Of a stretch of 64,000 bases of DNA, positions 34,648 to 45,873 are shown piece by piece; the stretch's first letter is position 1, and the number at the start of each line of letters is the position of its first letter. Below the pieces are notes generated by a model. The model saw only the letters and a list, made by a program, of their open reading frames with translations, ran no database searches and had not been told where the DNA came from. The translations under genes were made by a program, and so were the position numbers. The stretch is from Chloranthus sessilifolius (lineage: Eukaryota; Streptophyta; Magnoliopsida; Chloranthales; Chloranthaceae), in contig CM037588.1 in NCBI GenBank assembly GCA_021018995.1, positions 94,586,765 through 94,650,764 on the forward strand, given 5' to 3'.

Positions 34648-35684
34648 GTTACACTAATCTGCAGTCCTCTAGAATTTAGGCGTCAATTAAAAACTAGACT
34701 TTTGTAGCTATTTATGAAAAGAAAATACCATTACACTAATATCCTCCAATTCTCAATCTTAGTCATCAATTAAAATAAAGAAAATTTGGACGTTTACAAA
34801 GCAGGAAAATGCATAAAAATAAATCTAATCTAAAAAGAAAATAAAATCTATTCTAAGGGTGATCTTTCATCTCCCAATTGTCGTCGTCAATTGCTCTTGA
34901 GAAACTTCGGATACTCTACTCTACTTTTGGTCTTCGGGTTCACAACCTCAGCTGTCAATTGTGGTTGAGAGACCTTGGTTGCTTATTCTCGGTACCATAC
35001 CCTCTTATTTATAGTTGTATAAGGGGTTGGTTTGCATTATTCGAATCCTAATAAAAGTAAACTACTAAAACAAAAGTTTTCTGAAATTATAAACTTCCTA
35101 ATCCTAATATTATTTGCTTCGGATAATATATGTGTGCATATCTTTTCCTTAAGTTTAGCCGGAAAGATCTTCAAGATTCTTATCGCCAATCTTCTCAGAT
35201 CCGTAGAATGCAAGAGTTCTAATTTAAGAATTTTTTCTATCATGTGCATGGCGGTGCCACTCTTCATGTGATCTTCAACAGTAACAAAAGCTTTATAGTA
35301 CAAATTGTAATTACGATTTTGCTTTTTCTCTTCAATACGATTCCTTACTTTCGATCGATCATAATCCAACATGTTCTCTCCAGTCTATGAGCTTCTTCTT
35401 TAGAATCGTAAATATGATTCTCTCTTTCTCTTTGGCTATGCTCAGTCTTCATTTACTATTTGGATCATAAATCCTCTTTCGGCTTACAAACTGGTGATTC
35501 CACTACAATTTGGATTGTAGTTTCATGTGATCATCATTCTGACTACTTTTGAGTTCATTTTGAAAAAGATTAACACTTTCCTTCTTTTCTGCTTGCTGTT
35601 CTAAATATCTACACATCAACATCTCATTAGTAGCAAACTGGGGTCTACCATTACTAATTTAAGGGTGATAAAATGGTAAATTCT
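34648..35684 (-). mobile_element. Repeat X copy 2, 5' part (right part)
   Basis: Read on the minus strand it starts TGATCGGTCACAGAAT (35684 backwards) and TTTTATCACCCTTAA, as X copy 1 does at 10278. It has the same TTTGTAAAC and ATTGACGCC landmarks, then breaks off at the CACTA end. It completes the X piece at 26234-26340. The flanks of the whole insertion are CTTCT (26229-26233) and CTCCT (35685-35689), a one-mismatch target duplication. Confidence 0.75.
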
Positions 35685-36250
35685 GTGACCGATCACTCCT
35701 TACCCCCATATTCTGTGGGGGTTATACCGGAGGAGCCCCTGTGGGGACCTCCTTAGCTTTGGTTGTGAGTGACAAGGATCCACATGACCTCATCACTTTC
35801 GACCCTTCGACCTTACCCATTGTGCCTTATAGAGGAGAACCTGCACAATCCTAGGTCATCGTAAATGTTGCCTTAATCCATGCTTTAGGCGTGTACATCA
35901 ATTCCCTTGAGGAGGAACTTAATCAATATAACGCCACCTTGGTGGCCGAGCGATCAATTATAGTTTCTCTTAGGCATAATTTTTTTAAGATGCATGATGA
36001 CTATGAGGCTATGCACCTCCGTTGGAACTATGAGCGATGTTTTCGTGCAGTGGATGCCAAATCTCATGCAAAGGCTGTATAGAAATATGTGGAGGCTAGG
36101 GAACAATGAGAAAAAGAAATGAACAACTTGCGTGCCCGATTGTGCCCCATTATTCTTGATGTTGATGATGATGATTTAGGTGGAGCACCTCCTTCCTCTC
36201 GTGGGAAGGGAATCGTCCTACCTCCGCCTCCTCCTCCTTCGTCGTCCTGA
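35685..36250 (+). pseudogene. Element E extra ORF, C-terminal part
   Basis: It resumes after the X insertion. The frame has an in-frame stop near 35853, then MYINSLEEELNQYNATL to AVDAKSHAKAV (35891-36082), a long charged helix likely to form a coiled coil. After two more stops it passes through NNLRARLCPI, an aspartate run and a Pro-rich tail to the TGA at 36248-36250. A helical C-terminal part with a Pro-rich end is also seen in B. I infer that it belongs to the gene that starts at 24480, from position and matching insertion flanks. Confidence 0.6.
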
Positions 36251-38053
36251 AAGCATAAGGGACATTAGGCAGACATCATTGGTGCCTATACTTTATTGAT
36301 ATATAATTTTCAAATTGCCCTCTTGCTATTTTTGGTGATTATTATATTGTGAAATGAGGGAATTGCACTATTCAAGTTTGGGGGTGTTTGTGCTTATTGT
36401 GTGATTTATGTTTTTATATTTCTACATATTTTACTTGACCACTATTAGTACACCCCCAATACCACAGTTTTGTTTAATTTTTGAACTATCATATGCTTTA
36501 TTTTCTTGTAGTTTTCAAACTGTAGTTGTTGATGCATGTGAATTTCAATTTTGAAAATATTAATGGCATGATTAGGACTACTGTTGTTTAGGATTATTGA
36601 TTCCAATGTAAACATTTAAGGATAGGTCTGAATTTCATGCTTAGAAAAAAATTTGCACTATTACCATGCTTAGGTCCGAAATTGAGGGATTAGTTTGAAT
36701 TTTGAATTTTAGGATCCTAGGTAAGACTAAACTCGGTGAGCTTTAGATCTATTTTTCATTCTTGATGAGTTCTTATAAATTCAGAGTTTCTTTGAATTCG
36801 TGCTTACTTGTTTCATCGCATATACTTCATTTTGGTTTGTTTATTGTGCATTGTTGTATATCCTTATACTAGAATACGTTGCACTTTAACTCCAAACAAA
36901 TAGGCATACTTACCACCTTGTGAGAAAATGATTAAAGGTCGCCTTTGGCTCACTTGTGCTTAAAATGTCCCACCTCATACAGATTTACCTGTTAGTACCC
37001 CTTTTGAGTCCTGTTAATTTATATGTTTCTTGATAAGCCATGTTAACCATACCTGACTCAATTTCTGAAAATTTAAGCTTTACCCTTCAATCTCTGAGAA
37101 ATTGGGAACGAGGCATGAGAGTAAATGGAAAGTGAGTAAGTGGAGAGGCATGAGAGTGGTGTTTATTGGGAACATATGGCAGAAAAGTATGTGAAAAGGG
37201 AGAGAAAAAAAGAGTTGAAAATGAAAAAAAAATAATATGATGTGATTTCAAAAAGAAAAGAAGGCATAAATAGAAAAGAAAGTTGAGAAGAAGAAAAAGA
37301 AAATTTTTAAGAAATTTGAAAAAGAAAGAGTGAAAAATTAGAAAAATATGAAAGTAGTTTCTTTTCCAATTTCTCAACGAAATTTGATCCCAATTTTCTT
37401 TTCTTTCTTAAACTTTACCTGAGCCCCATTACAACCCCTAAAAGGACCTTCTTGATCCAATCTTGATTGGTAAATTCCTTGTGAGAAATGAGAGTGCAAT
37501 GTCTATGGAGCTTGATATGACATGCTTAGGATGCAAACATCTTTCATTATTAGGTTTCTTTTAACTCTTTGATGCACCGTATTTCTTATATTGTGTGAGA
37601 CTCTTGATTTGTATTGGAACTCTCTCTCACATGCGTGTGAAAAATGAACCGTTAGTCGGAGCAATTCTGTTTTTAGTGTATACCTAAGGTGAGGACTGAG
37701 TTGAGACTTGGGATCCGACGATTCCTTGTTTGAATTAATCCCGCGATAGAAATATTTTGGCATTGGCATGAATACACGTAACTCTAGGCATGAATGAAAG
37801 ATTAATCTAGGGATCGGAGCATTGGCTTACTTTGAATAAGCTATTGTAAAATTACTTTGACATTGATATTTGAGAATGAAAGCTTACATGTTGAAACAAC
37901 TACTGATTTTTTGTCTTTAAAAGTATATATTTTTATGAAAGCCAATTTTGAAAACTCATTTTGTTGATGGTTTTGAAAACTGTTTTGGAAGTTTGTGGGT
38001 ACCTTCAATGTAAACCTTCAGGAGATACAACCCCTCCACTAGGGATCACCTAG
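36251..38053 (+). other. 3' noncoding tail of E, left part
   Basis: No supported gene. A CAAGTTTGGGGGTG box lies at 36377-36390, resembling the upstream polypurine boxes of A and B. A purine-rich AAAAAGAAAG stretch follows (37185-37350), as in A. The final 60 bases belong to the conserved tail block (CCTCCACTAGGGATCACCTAG) and are interrupted by B. Confidence 0.6.
38049..38053. other. Target-site duplication of element B, left
   Basis: CCTAG directly precedes the LTR start TGTTGCGG; the same CCTAG follows the other LTR at 50791-50795. Confidence 0.95.
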
Positions 38054-40211
38054 TGTTGCGGAATTCCAGTGTGTTGATTTATGATATAAAAATCAAGAGA
38101 AAACAGAGATGGATTCAACGCATCTAAAATATCCTAGACCTGCAAGATACTGGGTCCTTTGTAGCAAGTTTTAAAAGTAAGTGAAAGTCCACAGAGAGGT
38201 GATTTGGAATTGAGTAAATCTTCAGATCTGTAAGAGATCTGGCACCCTAGCTATTTCTAGTTTAGTTAAAAGACAAGGGAGAAGTTTGGATAGGGTTGTC
38301 ACTCAAACTAAACTACAATTAAAATGAAAAGTATTTTAGATCGAATATGAAGCCTCAGATCTTGTAGATGGATGGTTTAAAAACTCAAAAAATGGAGAAG
38401 AGCAGCTTGGAGGTTGTCTTCACTGCAATCAGGTTGAGCTAAGCATATTACAGATATTCAAAAGCACACAAGTCCCTCAGCTGGCTACAGGCACTGTCCG
38501 CAAGCACAACTGCAGGGTATAAATTTCACTTCAAATCACAGGATCCACCTGGCCTTAAGGCTATGATCTGTCCACTTTAATGGTCACAGACCATCCTATA
38601 GGCTTTATTGAATCCATGGATTACAGCAGATGAATCCAATTGAGGCCTGAGCTCAAATTTACCTTAAGGTTATGATCTGTCCACTTTAATGGTCACAGAC
38701 CATCCTAGAGATCTCCTAAAAAGCCCGAGCCTCAATTGGAACAATTAAAACTACTATAGATGCTATAATTTTCAGGTCACAGACGTAGGAAATTACAGGG
38801 ATATCAGATCCAGGAAATTCAGAAGATATCCAAGAGGTCTACCAGTTAAGTGGGTGAGTTGATCAAGTAACTCCTCTACACAAATCCGATCGAGCACCAA
38901 ATGGAATCAAAAGAGCTTTAGATCTAATTAAAACATTGAAAACAACATTTACATTGCAAACAAGGTCACTCTTACAATGGAATGCTCTCAGATCTGTAGT
39001 CTATGCAGCAATCAACCCCAACAACACTCTTAACCTGACCCAATTACAGATCTAACTCACCCCTTGCTGCTCCTAGGGATTTAGCCAACCATGGTTGGGC
39101 TAAAGGAGGGAAAAGGAATCTCGCTGCAAGCTCTGATCTCTGGAAAGTTGCTCAGAATTTCGATCCTCTCCAATGGCAATTGGGGATCCCAATATATAAC
39201 TTTCTCCTCTATTTTTCCCGCCAAAAATCCCTTCTAGAAGGTTGTCAGAGTTTGTTAGAGTTCTGTTAAAGCACTTGGGTTGGTTAGGGCTTTCTAGGGC
39301 ATCTTCTAGAATGTCGCGCCGGTCACCAAAGTACCTCGATTTGCATGCGACAGGTCACCAAGTCTCAGCGTGTGCATAGCATAGTTTTTTAGAAGTTCAG
39401 CACATGATTTCGACAAGTTGGAGAAGCTTTCGACAGGTTAAAAGTAAGCTTGTAGTTCCTTTCGATAGGTTCCCTGGTCTCTTCGATAAGTACCGATAGG
39501 ATGAGTTCTCTCTTTGAAGCTTCAGGGTCCTCAGCCTAATATCTGGAGTATTCGATAGGTTGGCTGAGTAGTTCAATAGGTCCAGTGGTCCTTTTCGATA
39601 GGTTCAGCTCTGTGTGCCGTCATCCCGATAGGTTGGCTCTCATTCCTATCGAAAGTCTTAAGCATCCTTCGATAGGTTTAATTTCAACATCTTCATTTCG
39701 ATAGGTTCAGGGAGCCTTCGACAGGTTGGAATCGAGCATTTTAGTCCTTTCGCTAGGTTCTCAGATCCATTCGATAGGTTCCTTTGACACTTCAGGCAAG
39801 TTTTCGACTGGATAGTTTCTTCTTTCCTTTCTTTGTTCGATAGGTTCTGAAATCCTATCGAACTCATCAATCCATGTGAATTCATCCTTCTTCTGCCTTC
39901 GGATGCTATCGAACCCTTCTCCAACTGCACGAATTCTTTCCTTTTAATCCTCAGCTCCTATTGAAGTCTTCCGACATCCTCTCGATAAGATGTTTTGGAC
40001 CTATCTTCACTTCTTTCTCCTTGTTCTATTGTTGGGTCTACATGGTGCTAAGAGATGACTTCTTTGTGGGCATTCTTAAGTGGTTTGCTGCATTATTACC
40101 AGCTTTTCCTGCTATCTACAAAATGCACTCAACAGAGGCTTATTAGCGTGCTCATAGGTCCATGAAAGGTCAGGTTAAAGGGTGCAAAGTGGTGTTTTTC
40201 ACCATTTAACA
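38054..40211 (-). repeat. 3' LTR of element B
   Basis: 2158 bases, pairing with 48635-50790. On the minus strand the U3 (40211 to about 39200) contains the TCGATAGG cluster. A TATATATT lies near 39192-39199. The R/U5 part holds two copies of the family box, which read on the plus strand as GGTCACAGACCATCCT with CTGTCCACTTTAATGG, at 38552-38604 and 38661-38713. Confidence 0.93.
39400..39990 (-). repeat. TCGATAGG motif cluster in B 3' LTR
   Basis: About 20 units of TTCGATAGGTT and variants (TTCGACAGGTT, CCGATAGG, CCTATCGAA) occur in under 600 bases, in both orientations. The 5' LTR has the same cluster at 49980-50575. The unit recurs internally at 45160-45520. Confidence 0.93.
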
Positions 40212-40225
40212 CACCCCCAAACCTA
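40212..40225 (-). promoter_or_regulatory. Polypurine tract of B
   Basis: The minus strand reads TAGGTTTGGGGGTG directly before the LTR start TGTTAA, identical to A. Confidence 0.88.
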
Positions 40226-41788
40226 AGCTTTGCTAGTCCCTGTGCAAAGGAGAATTTAGATGAAAATAAAATGCCACTTTCGTAGGGAGCACGGATGCAT
40301 TTAGCATATGCACCAAGCCTTTTAAACCCCTAGGTGATCCCTAGTGGAGGAGTGAAGTCTCCTGAGGATTTTCAGTGAAGGTACCCACAAACTTCTCCAA
40401 TATAACTTAGTTAATACTCATGCAACATGTTAAAACAGAGTTTAAGTGAAATAAAATAAATTTCACACCATGTCCATTCAATTCCAGAGGATTTTCAGCA
40501 GAAAAATCACCAATTCAAAACCTGAAATTCTGCTGTAATCCCTTCATTCTCAATCAGTTCATGTCAAGGCATTGGGCTTAAAACTTTGATGCAGAGCTCC
40601 CCTTTAATTCAAGAATTTTGTTCCTATACCACCCCAAATCTCTGATTTTAGACCCAAATCATACCGGGGCAGTTCACTCATAACAAAAATCGAAGGGTGC
40701 ATCATTTCACACAACTCAAGAGCAGCTGTTTCAAATAGGATGCAAGGTGAGCATAGGCATTGCTTTAATTCCTGAAATTTTCTAACTCTTTTCACCATAG
40801 ATTAAGCAAATTCTCGTCTCCACATGATAGCTCAATCCATTTCAGATCAGTAGGGTCTTTTTATTGGGTTGTAATGTGGCTTATGGGTGAAATTTATAAA
40901 AGAAATAATAGGGAAAAATAGGATTCAAAATTGAGAAATCAGTAAGGGTAAGGAGGTGTCTAGACAATGCCTCCTTCATTTCAGCATAATTCCATCTACT
41001 TCTTGAATTTTCAGATTTGAAGTGATCAGTTTCTGATCCTCTTTTCAGTCTTTTAATGAAATGACTTCTCTTTCTCAACCTTTTATTTTGCTTTTCTGTT
41101 TTTTTTTTTTTTTTTATAGGCTGGAATGCCACAACGCCACCAACTGTGTTTTTCTCCTCTTGTACCCACTTCTCAAACAAGCTCTACCTTCTTCCATTCC
41201 TTTACCTTTACCTTCTAAAATCTCAGAGTGAGGTCGGGCTACATCAGGTTAAAGAGTTTTGGGTTTGCATTTCTGGTTTCTATCGTGGGAAAATTGGGAT
41301 TTCAAGGCTCAAATGGTGTGTATCAAGGGCAGTTCAAAGGTAGGGCATTTTAGGCTCAAACTGTCCAAGGGATGGTTTACTTCATATCTTCAATGTCATG
41401 AATGCTGTCAAGCTGTTTCAACTTGGAATTGCCTAAGTTCTAGTGATTAGAATTAGATCCCATCAGTCCTTAGTGCAGGAGAAATTGCCCAGACACTCTT
41501 CAAAGAAATTAAAAATTTTCAGGCCCAAATCTCACTGGGTATGGTCTTCCATCAAAATTTTTGGGGGGTATCCTCACATTTTTCTCTCATTTCAGGTTCA
41601 CTAATCATCAATTTGTTGAAAATTCTTGACATTTGCTTCATGAAAAATGTTAAAACTACAGCTCATTTCAGTTTTAAAAAGTTTTTAATTTCCTCTTTTT
41701 AAAAAAAATCAGGTGGGAAATCACTTTATTGTCAAAAACATTTTCAACATAGTTGCACAAAGCATTAACTTATTTCATTGGCACACCT
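40226..41788 (-). other. 3' noncoding tail of B
   Basis: About 1.56 kb lies between the two polypurine boxes without supported coding. It includes a T15 run at about 41100-41115. Position and content mirror the tail of A, including the conserved block at 40255-40400. Confidence 0.65.
40255..40400 (-). repeat. Conserved 3' noncoding block of B
   Basis: The plus-strand text TTTTAAACCCCTAGGTGATC and CCCTAGTGGAGGAGTGAAGT is the reverse of the block at 13690-13845 in A. The GTACCCACAAACTT edge and the ATGCATTTAG segment are shared too. Confidence 0.78.
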
Positions 41789-41806
41789 GCCATACCCCCA
41801 AACCTA
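41789..41806 (-). promoter_or_regulatory. Upstream polypurine-tract-like box of B
   Basis: The minus strand reads TAGGTTTGGGGGTATGGC, identical over 18 bases to 12263-12280 in A. It lies 166 bases after the extra ORF stop. Confidence 0.62.
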
Positions 41807-41971
41807 AACTAAACTGTGTCCCCACTGTTTTGAGAAAAAGCAATCAAGAGGGAGACAGGGTAAGAAGATATCTATAGAATAGCACAACAAAAATGTCAGC
41901 TATATACAAGAGACAAATGAAAAAGAAACTAAAACAACACATGGCCACATTCATATACAGCTTGGTGCCAG

Positions 41972-44851
41972 CTACCGCTTAGATGGAGGGGCTTTGCCCT
42001 TGGATTTGGATTGCTTAGGTTTTTTAGCACGTGCCTCCTCAGACTGGGTAGCAAGCTTTTTGCCTTTAGGATCAACCGCAGGCGTAGGATTAGAATCCGA
42101 ATCGAAAGGGAAAAGGGCCATGGGGTCCAGTCCTGGAGCCGCAGCAGCCTTTCTTCTTTCATCCCTAGTGAGTAGGGTGCCATGGGGGTTAGAATGAGGG
42201 GAGGATCTGGGGGGCTCAGCTTCCTTGGATGGGGCAGCAGGTTGTTTCCCTTTTTTGAAAGCGGCTGCAGAAGAAGCAAATCTCTTGGCGGTGATGGTTC
42301 TTTTGGAGGAAGTCCTCTCCGTTTGGGAGGGATAGGTTTGTCAGGTGGAGGTACTTCGGCAGGAGGGGGAGGGGGAGCCTCCACAGGTGGGGTGGGAGGG
42401 GGTTGCTAGGCGGAGGTCGGAGGAGGGCAAGCAAGGTGGAGGGGTAACATCCACAGGTGGGGTCGCGGAAGGAATAGTTGTAGGGGGGGGATATGGGGGC
42501 GGGGAGGGAGGTGCTGTAGCAAGAGGGGTAGGCTCAAAGGGTTGAGACAACAAGGAAGCAACCTTTTTCTCCAAAATATCAATCTTCTTGGTAGCATAGA
42601 GGAGGCTAGCATCTAAGAGCTCCTTGGTGGCCTTGATGATCTCCTAAGCATTGGCTAATTTTTTCTTGAGGAGCTCAGAATTCTTCTTCTCATATTTGGC
42701 AATGAGACTCTCAGCCGCTGCCAGTTGTTTTGCTGACTCATATCGAACCAGGATTTCAGACCATCCTTGAGAGATATCGCAGAGCTGGATTTAGTGTTCT
42801 AATTCGATGTTGGTAATCCTCTCCTCATAAGGGGCCTCAAGGGAAGCCTGAAGTGCAGCCATACCTCTCAAGACATCCCTGTGGATGTAAGGGTTGTCCC
42901 TCATTGCATACAGGAGGGTGAGGTAGGGAGGAATGTACATGGATTGGCGAAGGACAAGAGGCAAAGATAAGGGTGGAGTGGATGAAGAGGAGGGGGTGGA
43001 AAGAACCAGATCCTCCCATGGATCAGTTTGGGTGGAGGCATCCTGGAAAACAGGGGGGAGGAAAAAGGGAAATGGGTGGTGGGTATCTCAGCAACTGCTG
43101 AAACAGGGGCAAGTGGGGATGAAGGTATAACAGGTGCTGGGGGGGAGGTGGGGGCAAAGATAGAGCTAACTCCATAAAAAGGATATCAGTAGGGATGGGG
43201 GAGGGCATAAGTGAAAAGGGAGGAGAGAAATGGTAAAGTGAGGGATCAGGGGAGGGAGGAGAAGTGGGAATTGATTGGAGACATGAGCTCATGAGGGCCT
43301 GGTGGTCAGTGTTAGTGGCTACTTGGGCCTAAATGGACTGAAGGAGGGAGAGGATTTGGGTGAAAGTATCAAGCATGGTGGAAGTAGAGGGTATGGGTGA
43401 ATGAATGGGATGGAAAGGAGAGGATGGGGCATGGGTAAAATGAGGAGTGGTGTGGGGGGAGTCAGGAAGTGGGGTGATTGGGGATAGGTAGGCGCAGTGA
43501 AGAGAGATCGAATCCCGACTTACTCATGAGCAACATCCTCCACAATTGAAGAAATGAGGGCAGAGAAACCAGTAGAAGTGAACTGGTCCAAACCCTATGT
43601 ATGTATAGGAAGTGGTGGAGGTGGAAAATCAGGAAGGGGTTGGAGGGAGGGTGAGGAAGACATGGTGGGGGTAGGCTCGGAGAAGGTAGGGAGTTCCAGG
43701 ATCCCAGGTGTAGGTGATGGTGTAGGTAAGGTGGATGAAAAAGTGGGTGATGTAGGAGGAATGGTGGATGGGGGAATGTCAGCAGCATGATCTGCTGCTG
43801 AGGTAGTGGGCACCTCCTTCTCTGCCTCAACCGGCTTGGTCTTTTGAATCAGGGTTAAACTTGTAGACCATGCCCTCTTTCCAAAAACCTTCTGAGCCAT
43901 TTCCTCCATTGGCTCAGCCTCCTTGATCCTATACTTTCCAGCTTTGAGCAGACAGGTGATGAGTCTGCTGAAGGGTAGGCCTCCTCCCTTAGCAAAAGCA
44001 TGTCTTTTTAGCACCTTGTCATTTACGTCCACCATAGTTTCAAAGATCAGCTTAGGTGCATTCACAAACTGCCCCTTGGAACAATAAAATAAAGCATCCA
44101 CTAATGGGGACCTTCTCTCCTACAAATGTCCTGTAACATAGACATTTTTTCTTAAGATGGTATCCATGAATCTGAGACTAGGATGGAGGTCTCTTCGCAT
44201 CAGTAATTCTCCAGAACCCATAATTCCATTGGTTAGCTGCTTGGCCATACCCTTAAATGTAGCTCCAACAGGTGCTCCCTCAGCGCGATTGGAGTCAAAT
44301 TGGTATGGGACCCCCAAAGCCATTCCTATGTCTCTATGATCGATAGTCAGTTGCCAATCATCAATTGAAATTTCTAATACATCATCAGTCCCCTGTGCCA
44401 CCTTCTTCCTCAGATTTTGGTACCATAACTTCACCAGCCTGGGATACACTAATTCCTTCAATTGCGACAGTAGGGGCAACAAGCCTTCTTTCTTCAAATA
44501 GCTCAGTGTTTCCTGGCACTCTCTAATGTTGGCAAAATATGCCAGATCAAATTCGGTCTCAGGGACAAGGTTTAACTTGTCAACAAATTCATTGGGGGTG
44601 GTTAGTATAGCCGAAAGCTCTACAGCAATGGGCCTGTCAGGGGTAGCTCTCTCTAAGGGTGTTTCTACCACAGGTTCCTGAATTTTAACAGCTTTGGCTT
44701 TCTTAGCTTTAGGACTCTTTTTGGGTGTCCCCTCAGCGAGCTTCCTCTTTAAAGGTGGTTTGGTAGCAGGTAGCGCTTTCTTGGAGGATTTAGGGGTGGA
44801 TGCAGTTGATTTCTGGAGTATGCTGGCTAGCGTTTCCTCAGACTCATCCAT
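41972..44851 (-). pseudogene. Element B extra ORF (Athila 'env-like' / putative plant transposon protein), broken
   Basis: It runs from the ATG at 44851 to a TAG at 41972-41974 and is about 960 codons long. The N-terminus is basic (PPLKRKLAEG, TPKKSPKAKKAKAVK), a probable bipartite nuclear signal. The conserved domain follows with LVYPRLVKLWYQNLRKK, DDWQLTIDHRDIGMALGVP and RFMDTILRKNVYVTGHL, then an in-frame TAG at 44120-44122. The frame goes on with ERRSPLVDALFYC, KGGGLPFSRLITCLLKAGKY, a long Pro/Ser/Thr-rich region (about 43840-43000), a helical region (ESLIAKYEKKNSELLKKKLANA) and a Lys-rich end (AKKPKQSKSKGKAPPSKR). Several further stops (for example near 43592, 42795 and 42643) and shifts make it a pseudogene. 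No signal peptide or membrane helix is seen, so 'envelope' is not supported. Confidence 0.78.
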
Positions 44852-45873
44852 TATAATCTCAAGGAGTAATTTCTCACCAACTTAGAATGGGAAAACTTAG
44901 AAAGACAACAGAGTGATGGTAGGAAGGTAACTCACATCTAGGTACCTAGGGTTTCACAAAGCTAGCAATGCACCGCTCCAATTTCTCTAAAATCAGGGGC
45001 AAAATGCTCCTCTATGCAAGCTGAATGTATTGACAAGATGGCACACTAAACAGCAGAATATTTTGTGAGGATTTCGTGAGGATTTAGTAGAGAAAGAGGG
45101 AGGTGAAAAATGAGGAAGAGAGCTAGGGTTTTTCAGAGGGTAAGGAGTGAAGCACAAATGACCTATCGACAGGTATATATAGGTGAAAATGCGATTTCGA
45201 TAGGATGAATGGAATGGTTTTGATAGGCTAATGCGTCCTATCGAAAGCTTAGACATCAAAGCTTTCAAAAGGGATGATTTTTAAGGATTTTGATAGGTAA
45301 GACCATCCTATCGATAGGTTTAAACAGCAGAGACAACATCTTTTCGATAGGTGCCCGATATGTACTCAGCACCTATCGAAATCTTTGTTTGCCCTTATTT
45401 AACCTATCGAGCAGTTGGTTTTACCTGTCGAAACATCCAGTTCCTATTGAAACCATTAGATATCCTGTCAAAATCACCATGAAACCTAACGAAATGTAGA
45501 TTAGGCCTATCGAAGGCTCCAAAACCCAGATAAAGCTGCCTTTCTGGGCACCCTTAGCTTCAGCACTTATCAGATTCTGTTGTTGTGCGGCCCTATGATT
45601 GGATTCTTATGTGGAAGAGCTCCCCTTATCTTAGAGCAGCTGGCAAATTTGAAAAGATGACCCATTAGAGAACATGGCATATTTATTACAAAAGAATTCT
45701 ACTAGAGATGCAAATTAAAAAAAAATCTAAAATAGAAGCAAAATATGGTACATATGATACATACTCAACTGCAGGTGCTAATCTGGAGGATCTGGAAGGT
45801 TAATGGCCTCCCCATGTTCCTTGAACTTTTCATCCTTCTTGGATCCATTCCTCAGCAATTGTTCAACCCCTGG
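44852..45873 (-). other. Spacer between protease and extra ORF of B
   Basis: In A the equivalent interval would be preceded by RT, RNase H and integrase; here they are deleted. The spacer holds the TCGATAGG cluster (45160-45520) and leads to the extra ORF start. It shows no coding sequence of its own. Confidence 0.6.
45160..45520 (-). repeat. TCGATAGG motif cluster upstream of B extra ORF
   Basis: About 14 units occur in 360 bases, including CCTATCGACAGG, TTTCGATAGGATG, CCTATCGAAAGC, CCTATCGATAGG, CCTATCGAGCAG and CCTGTCGAAAC. They are the same unit as in the U3 of both B LTRs, about 4.5-6 kb away on either side. Confidence 0.9.

Noticed and set aside
39400..39990. CRISPR array or satellite
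   Set aside because: Units are short, in both orientations and irregularly spaced without uniform spacers; the region lies in a U3 of a plant LTR.
42182..42574. Several long overlapping Gly/Arg- or Pro-rich frames on both strands
   Set aside because: They are frame shadows of the Pro-rich part of the B extra ORF; low-complexity DNA keeps several frames open.
41972..44851. Calling the extra ORF an envelope gene
   Set aside because: No signal peptide, cleavage site or membrane helix could be seen; the N-terminus is highly basic.
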